A stretch of 64,000 nt of DNA from JAFMPW01 sp041743085 (lineage in GTDB: Bacteria; Bacteroidota; Bacteroidia; Flavobacteriales; Flavobacteriaceae). The notes under the pieces were generated by a model that made no database searches, was not told the DNA's origin, and saw only the letters and a list, made by a program, of their open reading frames with translations. Below, in pieces: positions 42,909 to 51,985 of this stretch (position 1 is its first letter; every line of letters starts with the position of its first letter). Where the stretch lies: the NCBI GenBank assembly GCA_041743085.1, contig JBGTNL010000116.1, forward strand, positions 1 to 64,000, written 5' to 3'. Made by a program: the position numbers and the translations under genes.

Positions 42909-43856
42909 TTAAACCACCTTTTCTTTTGGCGGGATCTTAACCGATGCAATGATCCCTGCTAAAAGGGCCAGAACAATAACTGACAAGGACACCCATTCCG
43001 GCGGATGTACTAAATCCGACAGCAGCATTTTTAATCCCACAAAAGAAAGGATCACGACCAGGCTATAATTTATAAACCTGAACTTTTGGAGCATTCGGGA
43101 TATGAGAAAATACATGGATCTGAGTCCTAAAATTGCCAGAATGTTAGAACTGAAGACAATGAATGGGTCTGCGGTGATGGCAAGGATCGCGGGAATACTG
43201 TCCAAGGCAAAAAGTATATCGGTCAATTCTATAACAAGCAGGGCCACAAACAAAGGAGTAGCAGCGGTAACCCCCATTCGTTTCACAAAAAAATTATTCC
43301 CGTTAATCACATTGGTAATTGGGTACAATTTTTTCAGTTGTCTGAAAACAAATGACTTTTTCGGATCGAATTCGTGTTGATCGGATTTGAACATCTTGTA
43401 AGCTGTATACAAAAGGAATACCCCGAAAACATATATGATCCAGTCAAATTTATTGATCAATGTCACTCCAAAAAGTATCATCAGCGCCCTGAATATTATG
43501 GCTCCCAGAATTCCCCAGAAAAGTACCCGGTGCTGGAACTTGGGTGGTATGGCAAAGGCGGAAAAGATAACGGCAATAACAAATACGTTATCAATACTTA
43601 GGGAAAGTTCGATCAGGTAACCGGTAATATACTTTAAAACGGCGGTCCCTGGGCTTAATTCCGTAGGATTGTCTATAAGTCCGGCGGAAAAAAGCCAATA
43701 GATCACTCCGCTGAATCCCATGGCTATGCTAACCCAAAGCCCCGTCCAGATGGCGGCCTCCTTACTTCGTATGACATGATCGGATCTGTTGAAAACGCCT
43801 AGATCCAGAGCCAGAAAAATAATAATTAAAGAAATAAAAGATGCCCAGATCCACAT
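42909..43856 (-). CDS. TerC-family integral membrane protein
   Basis: The protein has 315 residues from ATG 43856 (a TTG nine bases earlier is possible). About nine hydrophobic helices carry the TerC hallmarks: acidic residues in membrane segments ELSLSIDNVFV and ELTDILFALDSIPAILAI. TerC proteins are linked to tellurite resistance and to manganese export and metallation of secreted enzymes. A TATATTTG promoter element lies 19 bases upstream. The neighbours MscS and hpf fit an envelope and general stress context. Confidence 0.93.
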   Translation of the reverse strand: MWIWASFISLIIIFLALDLGVFNRSDHVIRSKEAAIWTGLWVSIAMGFSGVIYWLFSAGLIDNPTELSPGTAVLKYITGYLIELSLSIDNVFVIAVIFSAFAIPPKFQHRVLFWGILGAIIFRALMILFGVTLINKFDWIIYVFGVFLLYTAYKMFKSDQHEFDPKKSFVFRQLKKLYPITNVINGNNFFVKRMGVTAATPLFVALLVIELTDILFALDSIPAILAITADPFIVFSSNILAILGLRSMYFLISRMLQKFRFINYSLVVILSFVGLKMLLSDLVHPPEWVSLSVIVLALLAGIIASVKIPPKEKVV

Positions 43857-43875
43857 TATCAGCAAATTTAAGGCG

Positions 43876-43883
43876 CAAATATA
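43876..43883 (-). promoter_or_regulatory. TAnnTTTG element upstream of the TerC gene
   Basis: The minus strand reads TATATTTG, exact for the -7 consensus, 19 bases before ATG 43856. Confidence 0.45.
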
Positions 43884-44005
43884 AGAATCGTTTTACACAA
43901 AAAAGCGTTTGTTTTGCTATGGCAGCGAAGCAATCAAAAATAAATGGTTTAGGGTTCAAGGAAAGGTTGCAGTATAGCTTATATTGAGGCCTAAAACTAC
44001 TTAAA

Positions 44006-44407
44006 ATGTATATGAGATCATTCAAATCCGGGTTTGCGATTTTATCGATATTAGTGTGTACGGCCCAATTAGTTTGGAGTCAGGATCCCTATCTCCAAAA
44101 GGATAACGAACTGGCAGAGCAGCAGGCCACAGCGTTAATGAAAATATATCAGGACGATCTCGGAATGACTGTGGAACAGGCGCTTTTATTTAAAACCAAG
44201 GCTACGGAGTTTATGATCCGGCACAATAAAATTCAACAGGATGATCTGCCACCGGCAGAAAAAATAGGCCGCCTGAAAATGCTTTCCCGGCAGGAAACCG
44301 CAGAAATGGCCAACATTCTTACCCGGCCACAGCACAGGGTTTACAAAAAGCTGAAGAAAAGGTATCAGCCCATCGCTGTGGTAGTCGGTGAAGTACAGCC
44401 TAAGTAA
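44006..44407 (+). CDS. Small secreted helical protein, unknown
   Basis: The 133-residue protein (or 131 from ATG 44012) has a signal peptide ending in VWSQ. The mature part is helical, with DDLGMTVEQALLFKTKATEF and RLKMLSRQETAEMANILTRPQ, a pattern reminiscent of Spy/CpxP or DUF4168-like periplasmic helical proteins. No conserved catalytic residue is visible. It is the only gene between two intergenic stretches and no operon partner is evident. Confidence 0.75.
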   Translation: MYMRSFKSGFAILSILVCTAQLVWSQDPYLQKDNELAEQQATALMKIYQDDLGMTVEQALLFKTKATEFMIRHNKIQQDDLPPAEKIGRLKMLSRQETAEMANILTRPQHRVYKKLKKRYQPIAVVVGEVQPK

Positions 44408-44625
44408 AACACGGAAGAAAGCGCGCCGGATCAACTCGTTAAAATTTAGTTAATTAGCTGAGGTAGGGTCTAACTGCTTTTAAAAAATCGATATTTTTAA
44501 GAAAACACTGGAAGTATGAAAGCCCATAACCTACCTACGGCAGGCAGGTGGGCATTAATTAAAGAATGGTCAATACCAACCGACATAAATAAGGGAAATG
44601 GGATGGCCGGTAAAATTTTATATAG

Positions 44626-45738
44626 ATGAAAAAACTACTATTTGGCGCATTGTTGTGCTCGCTCGTTCTGCTCACAATTTCGGCCACCACTAACAGCCCC
44701 GATCTTAAAGATGGGTTTATTTTTGGAGATCCTGAAATTGCATCCATTGACGAATTGGCCTTTGGGCCGGAAGGTATTCTTTTTATTGGCGATACCAGGA
44801 ATGCTACGATATACGCCCTCGACACTAAGGATATGGAGGAAAAAACCAAGTCAGGGGAAATCAACATAGATGATTTTGATACCAGAATAGCTTCCGCCCT
44901 GGGCACTACCGTTGAAAATATTGAGATCAGTGATATGGCGGTCAACCCGCTTTCCAAAACAATCTATCTTTCCGTTACCGTTACTGACGGAACCCCTGTC
45001 TTGTTGAAAATAACCGGCGATCAGTTGGAAAATGTCTCTTTAAAAGAAGTGAGCTACTCAAAAATAGCCCTGGAGGATCCTGTCGCTGTAGATGCAAAGG
45101 ACAACAGGGAACGTCCGCTGCGGGTGTGGGCCATTTCCGATCTTAAATATTACGATGGAAAGGTATTGGTTTCGGGCCTCAGCAATAAGGAATTTGGTTC
45201 TACCTTCAGAAGTATCCCGTTTCCTTTTACCGATACGCAAAGTTATGCCTCCCTGGAAATATGGCATGCTGCTCACGGGCAATTTGAAACCCATGCGCCC
45301 ATAAAGACTTTTGATATAATTAACCTCGACAATACCGATTATCTTATGGCGAGTTATACTTGTACTCCTCTGGTACTATTCCCCTTAAGCGAATTAAAAG
45401 ATGGCGTCCACTCCAAAGGGAGAACCGTTGCCGAACTGGGTGCAGGCAATTCCCCGGTCGATATGATATCTTATGAAAAAGAAGGAAAAAAATACTTCCT
45501 GATGTCTAACAGCAACAGGCCGGTAATGCGCTTTAAATATGAAACCATTGCCGATTTTAAGGATACTATGACAGAACCTGTAGAAGAATTTGGCGTGGCA
45601 AAAGGTGTGGCTTACGATAACCTTCCCTTCCCTTACGTCCTGCAAATGGACAACCTGGATGCGGACAATGTGGTCTATATACAACGAATGGCAGACGGCG
45701 ATCTCGTGTTGAAAAGCCGGACTACCAAGTGGATGTAA
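44626..45738 (+). CDS. Secreted beta-propeller-like protein
   Basis: The 370-residue protein has a Sec signal peptide (LLFGALLCSLVLLTISA) and repeated blade-like strands (DELAFGPEGILFIGDTRNATIYAL, DMAVNPLSKTIYLSVTV, WAISDLKYYDGKVLVSGLSN) suggesting a six- or seven-bladed propeller. Residues CTPLVLFPLSEL and the final NVVYIQRMADGDLVL close the fold. The next gene starts inside its last codons (GTG 45729), so they are translationally coupled and probably act together at the cell surface or in the periplasm. Enzyme activity is not evident. Confidence 0.8.
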   Translation: MKKLLFGALLCSLVLLTISATTNSPDLKDGFIFGDPEIASIDELAFGPEGILFIGDTRNATIYALDTKDMEEKTKSGEINIDDFDTRIASALGTTVENIEISDMAVNPLSKTIYLSVTVTDGTPVLLKITGDQLENVSLKEVSYSKIALEDPVAVDAKDNRERPLRVWAISDLKYYDGKVLVSGLSNKEFGSTFRSIPFPFTDTQSYASLEIWHAAHGQFETHAPIKTFDIINLDNTDYLMASYTCTPLVLFPLSELKDGVHSKGRTVAELGAGNSPVDMISYEKEGKKYFLMSNSNRPVMRFKYETIADFKDTMTEPVEEFGVAKGVAYDNLPFPYVLQMDNLDADNVVYIQRMADGDLVLKSRTTKWM

Positions 45739-46826
45739 TTCGTCCCATAATATCTCTTAAAAGGATCAGGTACCGCCTGGTCTTTTTTTGTTTTATGATG
45801 CTCTGGTACGGGTGCGAACAGCTGGAGGGTCCCACCGACGTTTCAATTACCTATGAGAAGGGTAGGGCAGTGGAGGTTAGTTTTAAATCGGATATCGGTC
45901 CCGAAAAATTGAAATTGTTTGTAAAGGGGGCATCCGAGACGGCCGTTTTAGGCATAATTTCCCGGAATGATTCCGGGTATCGCTTTCAGCCGGCAATACC
46001 CCTGGCCGGGGGACAAAGCTATGAGTTCCGGAGCGATGGCAAAAAACTGTCCGGTTTCACTATTAATGATAACGGTTCCAGGATACCGCCTGAAATGGTG
46101 GCCATTTATCCAACGAACGATACCGTGCCTGAAAACCTGCTTAAAATTTACCTGCAGTTCTCTCAGCCGATGCAGGCAGTTGGAAAGGCATTGGATTTTA
46201 TCACCGTTATGGACAATACTACTGGGCATGAGATTAACATCTTCCTTGAATTGAAAGCGGAACTATGGAACGCTGAACGTAACCAACTTACGCTTTGGTT
46301 AGATCCGGGGCGCATTAAAACCGATCTCATTCCAAACCAGGAACTGGGTCTGCCACTGCGGCAAGGCCATGAATATGAGATAAACATTTCTGCAAAATGG
46401 AGGTCAGCACATGGGGAAACCTTGAATAGGCCTATAAAAAAAATGCTGTATGTGAAAGAACAGGATAGTGAGAGGCCCACGATAAATACCTGGAAGATAG
46501 CTTCGCCGGCAGCGAATACTCCTGCGCCGCTTCTTATCCGATTCGGAGAAGCTATGGATGCCATATTGGCGGTTGAGACCATCACTATCACTGATTCCAA
46601 AGGAACCGAAATAGAGGGAGATCTTGAGGTGCGTAATAGAGAAACGGAGCTGTTATTTACTCCTTTAATACATTGGAATAAAGGAAAATACTACGTTACA
46701 GTTGATTCAAAACTTGAAGATTTGGCAGGAAACAATCTGGATCGCTTATTCGACACCGATCTGAGCAAAAACCCAAAAAAAGAGATCGCCGTCACCACGT
46801 ACAAACTCTTCTTCACTGTTCACTGA
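45729..46826 (+). CDS. Lipoprotein with bacterial Ig-like (SbsA-type) domains
   Basis: The 365-residue protein has a lipobox (MLWYGCEQL) after a hydrophobic stretch. Two SbsA/Big_5-like domains follow, each with the recurring MVAIYPTNDT / LLIRFGEAMDAILA and LYLQFSQPMQAV / DLAGNNLDRLFD patterns. Such domains act as spacers or adhesion modules. The GTG start at 45729 overlaps the end of the propeller gene by 10 bases. The pair probably forms a lipid-anchored surface complex; the binding target is unknown. Confidence 0.78.
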   Translation: MDVIRPIISLKRIRYRLVFFCFMMLWYGCEQLEGPTDVSITYEKGRAVEVSFKSDIGPEKLKLFVKGASETAVLGIISRNDSGYRFQPAIPLAGGQSYEFRSDGKKLSGFTINDNGSRIPPEMVAIYPTNDTVPENLLKIYLQFSQPMQAVGKALDFITVMDNTTGHEINIFLELKAELWNAERNQLTLWLDPGRIKTDLIPNQELGLPLRQGHEYEINISAKWRSAHGETLNRPIKKMLYVKEQDSERPTINTWKIASPAANTPAPLLIRFGEAMDAILAVETITITDSKGTEIEGDLEVRNRETELLFTPLIHWNKGKYYVTVDSKLEDLAGNNLDRLFDTDLSKNPKKEIAVTTYKLFFTVH

Positions 46827-47021
46827 GAATATTGGCCAAAAGCCGCTTGAATTTTCTATTATTTTGGTTACATTCAACCCGCCAAATTAATTCTGTTACC
46901 CTCTTGAAGTCATAGTAACCTAACTTGCTGATCTGAAGGGGTCACCGGTATTTTTATTTTCAGATCTAAAGCTTTTTTTCATGGCGGTTGGGGGTAGTTT
47001 GGCAAACTGGAACCAAAATTT

Positions 47022-50000
47022 ATGAAAATGAATATTAGAAATTTCTTTGCTTCGATCCTTTTTATGGCAATCGCCCTAAACGGCATTGCACAGAAACCGG
47101 ATGCAGATCCCCTGGATGGCCTGAAATTCCGGAGCCTTGGCCCCGCCTTCACTTCGGGTCGGATTGCGGATATTGCCATCCATCCGGAAAACGAAAATTT
47201 CTGGTATGTAGCCGTAGGTTCCGGTGGCGTTTGGAAAACCATAAATTCCGGCACCACCTGGACGCCCGTGTTCGACAAGGAATCTTCCTATTCCATTGGC
47301 TGTGTTACCATAGACCCTACTGACACTCATACGGTTTGGGTAGGGACAGGGGAAAACGTAGGCGGACGCCACGTGGGATTTGGAGACGGAATTTACGTAA
47401 GCCATGATGATGGCAAGACCTGGGCCAACAAAGGATTAAAAGAGTCTGAGCACCTTTCCAAAATTCTGGTGCATCCTGAAAATTCAGATATTATCTGGGT
47501 GGCCGCTCAGGGTCCGCTCTGGAGCAAAGGAGGGGAACGCGGTGTTTATAAATCGGTGGACGGGGGAACTACCTGGAAACAGACGCTGGGCGATGCGGAG
47601 TGGGTTGGTGCCACGGATTTGTTACTCGACCCCGGGAATCCCGAAGTGCTCTACGCAGCCACCTGGCAAAGGCACAGAACTGTTGCGGCTTACCTTGGCG
47701 GAGGGCCGGGCTCCGGTATTCATAAGAGTACGGACGGCGGAGAGACCTGGGTAAAACTTACCTCCGGTATTCCGGAATCCCGGCTTGGAAAAATTGGACT
47801 TGCGATGGATCATTTTGACCCGGACATTATTTACGCTGCAATTGAACTCGACCGGCTGAAAGGAGGCGTTTTTATGTCTGAAGACGGAGGGCAATCCTGG
47901 AACAAGCAATCGAACACGGTTTCCGGTGGTACCGGCCCACATTACTACCAGGAATTGTATGCTTCTCCCCATGCCAAAGGCCGGATATACCTGATGAATA
48001 ATATCGTGAAGATCTCCGAGGATTTCGGCAAAACTTTTACCGATATGAATGAAGAGAAAAAACACGTAGACACGCATGCGATGGCCTTTAAGCCTTCCGA
48101 TCCAAACTACCTGATCTTCGGTACGGACGGAGGCCTGTATGAGACTTTTGACCTGACAAAAAGCTGGAAATTTATTCGCAACCTGCCAGTAACCCAATAT
48201 TACAAAGTCGCCGTGGACGACGCATCTCCTTTTTATCATATCTACGGGGGTACCCAGGACAACGGTTCCCATGGCGGTCCCTCCAGGACAAGAGGTAGTG
48301 AAGGGATATATAACTCGGATTGGTGGATCACTTTAGGTGCAGATGGGCACCAATCCGCCATTGAACCCGGGAACCCGGATATAACTTATGGGGAGTTTCA
48401 GGAAGGATGGTTGTGGCGCATAGATCAGACCACCGGGGAAACGGTGTTCATTCAGCCGCAACCGGCATTGGGGGAGCCTTCTGAACGCTTTAACTGGGAT
48501 GCCCCCATCCTGGTAAGTCCGCACAAACCCACCCGGCTTTATTTTGCCTCTTACCGGGTTTGGAAATCTGAAAACAGGGGAGATACATGGCAAGTCATTT
48601 CACCGGACCTTACACGCAATCAGGAACGTCTGGCCTTACCTATTATGGGTGGGCAGCAGAGTTGGGACAATGCCTGGGATGTCAATGCCATGTCTAACTA
48701 CAACACTATCACTTCCCTTGCGGAATCTCCCAAGCAGGAGGGTCTGTTGTATGCCGGAACAGATGACGGCTTTATTGAGGTAACGGAGGACGGCGGTGCC
48801 AATTGGCGTAAATTTGAGTTGGGAAGTATCAGGGGAATACCTGCAACCGCTTTTGTGAACGACCTTCGGGCCGATCTGTTTGATGCCGGTACAGTCTATG
48901 CTGCATTGGACAACCATAAATATGGCGATTTTAAACCATACCTCATCAAAAGTACGGACAAGGGCAGAACGTGGGGTCTTATTAACGGCAATTTACCCTC
49001 CAGACTACTTACCTGGAGGCTGGTGCAGGATCATGTAAAAAAAGACCTGTTGTTTGCGGCAACGGAATACGGCGTTTACTTTACAAACGACGGCGGAAGC
49101 AAATGGACACAACTCAAAAGTGGGATTCCAACGATAGCCGTACGGGACATTACCATTCAGAGGCGAGAAAACGATCTGGTAGCCGCCTCCTTCGGAAGAG
49201 GATTTTATGTGTTGGACGATATTTCTCCCCTTCGGGAATTTTCTCCTGAGATAATGGCTCAGGAAGCACATCTTTTTGATATTAAGCCTGCTTACCGGTA
49301 CGTCCCAAAAGAAGGGGACTACGGGCAGGGGAATGCGGAATACGTAGCCAAAAATCCCCCTTTTGGAGCGGTATTTACCTATTATTTAAAGGACTCGCTC
49401 CAATCCTTAACGGCCATAAGGAAGGCGAAGGAGAAGGACAAGACAACAACACCCTTTCCAGGTTGGGACTCGCTTGAAAGAGAGAAACTACAACAAGACC
49501 CTGCCATCCTCTTTACCATCCGAAACAGCAAAAATGAGGCGGTAAAGGTGGTGAAAGGGACCAATAAAAAAGGATTTAACCGCATCGGTTGGGGCCTGGA
49601 TGTCGCGGATAGAAGCGGGGAGAAATTAGATCCCCCAAAAATCATGGAGGACTATTTTAACCTGACGATTCTTGCCACCCCCGGCGACTATACCGTGACT
49701 ATGAGTAAGGTAGCAGATGGCGATCAAACCCAATTAGCTCCTCCAAAATCCTTTAAAGTCATTCCTTTGGCCAAAGGAGCATTGGAAGGTAAATCACAGG
49801 AAGAGATCATTGCCTTCCGCAGTAGTTTTGAAGCGTTTCAGCAAGACCTGAATGCAACTCAAACGGTGCTAAAGGAAAACAAGCTTAAAGTGGAAGCGAT
49901 GCAGCGTGCACTTAACAAAGCACCACAACCCTCTAACCGGTTGGTCCAAAAACTGCAGGAGGCCAGAACAGATATCCTTACCATCGATTCCGAGCTGAAC

Positions 50001-50264
50001 GGAAACCAGGCCAAGTCGGAAATAGGGGAGAAGTCGGGCCCAAATCCTACATCGGCAGAATTCGTAGGTGCGGTAGCGCTTTCCAGCAGTACCTATGGGC
50101 CCACAGGTACCCATGTGGCTGCTCTGGAAGTGGCGCGGGCACAGCTAAAGAACATAAAAGACAAATTGACGGGATTTGTGAATACTACAGTTCCTGCGCT
50201 TGAGGCTGAATTGAAGGAGGCCGGTGCGCCATGGATTGAAAGTCAGGGCCTGATCAAAAATTAG
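47022..50264 (+). CDS. Large BNR/sortilin-type repeat protein
   Basis: The 1080-residue secreted protein has a signal peptide ending GIAQ and many BNR/VPS10-like repeats with the motif S-x-D-x-G-x-T-W (SGGVWKTINSGTTW, YVSHDDGKTWANKG, YKSVDGGTTWKQTL, HKSTDGGETWVKL, MSEDGGQSWNKQ). Two propellers of this type are typical. The C-terminal third (from ~760) contains a helical segment and a tail that resembles the C-terminal domain of sialidase-like Bacteroidota proteins. It has been annotated as glycosyl hydrolase or exo-alpha-sialidase by transfer, but no sialidase Arg triad is obvious. It overlaps the convergent MFS gene by 11 bases. Confidence 0.85.
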   Translation: MKMNIRNFFASILFMAIALNGIAQKPDADPLDGLKFRSLGPAFTSGRIADIAIHPENENFWYVAVGSGGVWKTINSGTTWTPVFDKESSYSIGCVTIDPTDTHTVWVGTGENVGGRHVGFGDGIYVSHDDGKTWANKGLKESEHLSKILVHPENSDIIWVAAQGPLWSKGGERGVYKSVDGGTTWKQTLGDAEWVGATDLLLDPGNPEVLYAATWQRHRTVAAYLGGGPGSGIHKSTDGGETWVKLTSGIPESRLGKIGLAMDHFDPDIIYAAIELDRLKGGVFMSEDGGQSWNKQSNTVSGGTGPHYYQELYASPHAKGRIYLMNNIVKISEDFGKTFTDMNEEKKHVDTHAMAFKPSDPNYLIFGTDGGLYETFDLTKSWKFIRNLPVTQYYKVAVDDASPFYHIYGGTQDNGSHGGPSRTRGSEGIYNSDWWITLGADGHQSAIEPGNPDITYGEFQEGWLWRIDQTTGETVFIQPQPALGEPSERFNWDAPILVSPHKPTRLYFASYRVWKSENRGDTWQVISPDLTRNQERLALPIMGGQQSWDNAWDVNAMSNYNTITSLAESPKQEGLLYAGTDDGFIEVTEDGGANWRKFELGSIRGIPATAFVNDLRADLFDAGTVYAALDNHKYGDFKPYLIKSTDKGRTWGLINGNLPSRLLTWRLVQDHVKKDLLFAATEYGVYFTNDGGSKWTQLKSGIPTIAVRDITIQRRENDLVAASFGRGFYVLDDISPLREFSPEIMAQEAHLFDIKPAYRYVPKEGDYGQGNAEYVAKNPPFGAVFTYYLKDSLQSLTAIRKAKEKDKTTTPFPGWDSLEREKLQQDPAILFTIRNSKNEAVKVVKGTNKKGFNRIGWGLDVADRSGEKLDPPKIMEDYFNLTILATPGDYTVTMSKVADGDQTQLAPPKSFKVIPLAKGALEGKSQEEIIAFRSSFEAFQQDLNATQTVLKENKLKVEAMQRALNKAPQPSNRLVQKLQEARTDILTIDSELNGNQAKSEIGEKSGPNPTSAEFVGAVALSSSTYGPTGTHVAALEVARAQLKNIKDKLTGFVNTTVPALEAELKEAGAPWIESQGLIKN

Positions 50265-51474
50265 AAGTTTGAGGCACTTCTTTCTGATGTAGCCGGGACA
50301 AATATCCGAGTATGGCAAGGGAAATGGAGCTGCATACAAGAAATCCGATAAATATGGGCAAAGCAGTGTCCGTGACAAAGCGTCCTATAAAAGTACTTAT
50401 GGGTACGGCCATAAGCGTTGATACAAATCCGGTAATGGCAGCCGCCATCCCGGCGATGTGGCCCACTGGCTCCATGGCAATTGCTCTTAAATTTCCAAAG
50501 AGAAACCCTATGGCAAAAAATTGAAATCCAAAAAACAGCAGTAATACACCTACAGAGGGATTTCCGCTGTTATAGAACAACAGGATGTAGGCCAGGGAAA
50601 TGGCAAAAAATGCCAGCAGGGAGGCAGATATCAGACGCCGCATGCCGAGACGGAGTACAAGGGTGCCATTCAAAAAGATCGCAGAACCTATGGTCAGCGC
50701 AAGGCCGGCAAAAATATAGGGAAATTCGTCCTTCAGGTTGTATTGCACCTGAAAGATTTGCTGGGAGGTGCTTAAATAAACAAGAAATGAACCAGTTATA
50801 AAGCCGGAAATAACGGTAAAGGCTATTGTGGTTTTGTATCTGAGTAATGTTCTGAATCCACTTGTAAAAATACGGGCACTAAAGCCGATCCTGTTTTCCT
50901 CTTTCAGAGTCTCCGGCTGTCTTCTCCAGAACCAGAGGGAAACCAGGATACTGAAAAAGACCTGGACATAGAAAATGGCCTGCCAGTTATAACGGTCCAG
51001 AATGAATTTTCCGGAGGCAGGAGCAATTATGGGTACCAGGATGAAGACCACCGTTACAAAAGACATGATCCGCGCCATATAATCCCCGCTATAACTATCA
51101 CGGATCATGGCAATACTTATCGTTCTGGGAGCCGATAGGGCAACACCCTGTAAAATGCGCCCAGCGATCATCAGTTCCAGGTTCGGTGCAAAAATACACA
51201 GCATGCTGGCACCAATAAAAAGCATAAAGCCTACATAAACCATCGGTTTGCGACCAATACTATCCGAGACAGGCCCGAAGAGTAACGGGCCCGCACCCAG
51301 CCCTAAAAAGAAGAGGACGATGAGGAGTTGTTGATCCGCGGGGTTGGTGGTACCTACGGCAAAACCAATGATATCGAGGGCCGGCAGCAACGCATCCAGA
51401 GCCAAAGCCGCGATGGACATCAGAGAAGCCATCAGGGCCACAAATTCGATTTGCGAACGCCGTTTTTTTAGCAT
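50254..51474 (-). CDS. MFS multidrug efflux transporter, Bcr/CflA type
   Basis: The protein has 406 residues from ATG 51474; the longer frame starts at a codon with no support. Twelve hydrophobic segments are visible, with MFS motif A (GPVSDSIGRKPMVYVGF) between TM2 and TM3 and the motif C-like stretch of TM5 (APASGKFILDRYNWQAIFYVQ), characteristic of Bcr/CflA drug:H+ antiporters. A TATTTTTG promoter element is only four bases upstream of the ATG. The substrate is not predictable. Confidence 0.9.
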   Translation of the reverse strand: MLKKRRSQIEFVALMASLMSIAALALDALLPALDIIGFAVGTTNPADQQLLIVLFFLGLGAGPLLFGPVSDSIGRKPMVYVGFMLFIGASMLCIFAPNLELMIAGRILQGVALSAPRTISIAMIRDSYSGDYMARIMSFVTVVFILVPIIAPASGKFILDRYNWQAIFYVQVFFSILVSLWFWRRQPETLKEENRIGFSARIFTSGFRTLLRYKTTIAFTVISGFITGSFLVYLSTSQQIFQVQYNLKDEFPYIFAGLALTIGSAIFLNGTLVLRLGMRRLISASLLAFFAISLAYILLFYNSGNPSVGVLLLFFGFQFFAIGFLFGNLRAIAMEPVGHIAGMAAAITGFVSTLMAVPISTFIGRFVTDTALPIFIGFLVCSSISLAILGYLSRLHQKEVPQTSNF

Positions 51475-51478
51475 CCGG

Positions 51479-51486
51479 CAAAAATA
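51479..51486 (-). promoter_or_regulatory. TAnnTTTG element at the MFS start
   Basis: The minus strand reads TATTTTTG, matching the -7 consensus, four bases before ATG 51474. A transcript from it would be leaderless or would need a downstream start. Confidence 0.35.
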
Positions 51487-51597
51487 GCCAAGTTTATTTG
51501 AATTTTCAGCGTACAAAAAAAATGGGTTACAGGCAGAAGATCCAAGGGTTGATCTTGTGAAATGCCTGTAATGTTGGTGGTATACGGGTTGCGAGCC

Positions 51598-51978
51598 CTA
51601 GTTGGGGGACTTCATTTCTACCTTTATCCAATCAATGGAGTCCCGTTTTTCATTGTCCAAAAACTTCAGCTCAACGTTGCAACCTACTGTAATATCGCTG
51701 ATTTCTCCATATTTGTTTGGTTTCTTCAGCTTACTGTAGTCCAAATAGATCACCGGGTCCCCGATCAGCTCAACCGTTTTGTCACCTTCAGGTGTGGCAA
51801 CAGTGCAGGTTGATTCCGCCAGGCTCAGCGACTGGATATGGCCGTAGATTGTTTCCGTTCCCGAAACCCCCGGGGACTGCCCTATAGGGATAAAAATTTC
51901 GGTGGTTTTCTGCGCAATACAGGCCGTTGTAGCTGCTATCAGCAGAACGATGAGAAGGGTGTTCTTAATTCTTTTCAT
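51598..51978 (-). CDS. Small secreted protein, unknown
   Basis: The 126-residue protein has a signal peptide and possible lipobox (IAATTACIAQ). The mature part is beta-rich (TIYGHIQSLSLAESTCTVAT, TVELIGDPVIYLDYSKLKK). It is separated by only seven bases from the upstream di-heme peroxidase gene on the same strand, so it may be an accessory protein of that enzyme. No family is recognised. Confidence 0.7.
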   Translation of the reverse strand: MKRIKNTLLIVLLIAATTACIAQKTTEIFIPIGQSPGVSGTETIYGHIQSLSLAESTCTVATPEGDKTVELIGDPVIYLDYSKLKKPNKYGEISDITVGCNVELKFLDNEKRDSIDWIKVEMKSPN

Positions 51979-51985
51979 ACAGAAA

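Noticed and set aside
47622..48272. Long minus-strand open frame (216 codons) inside the BNR protein gene
   Set aside because: Shadow of a strongly supported gene on the other strand; its translation shows no domain.
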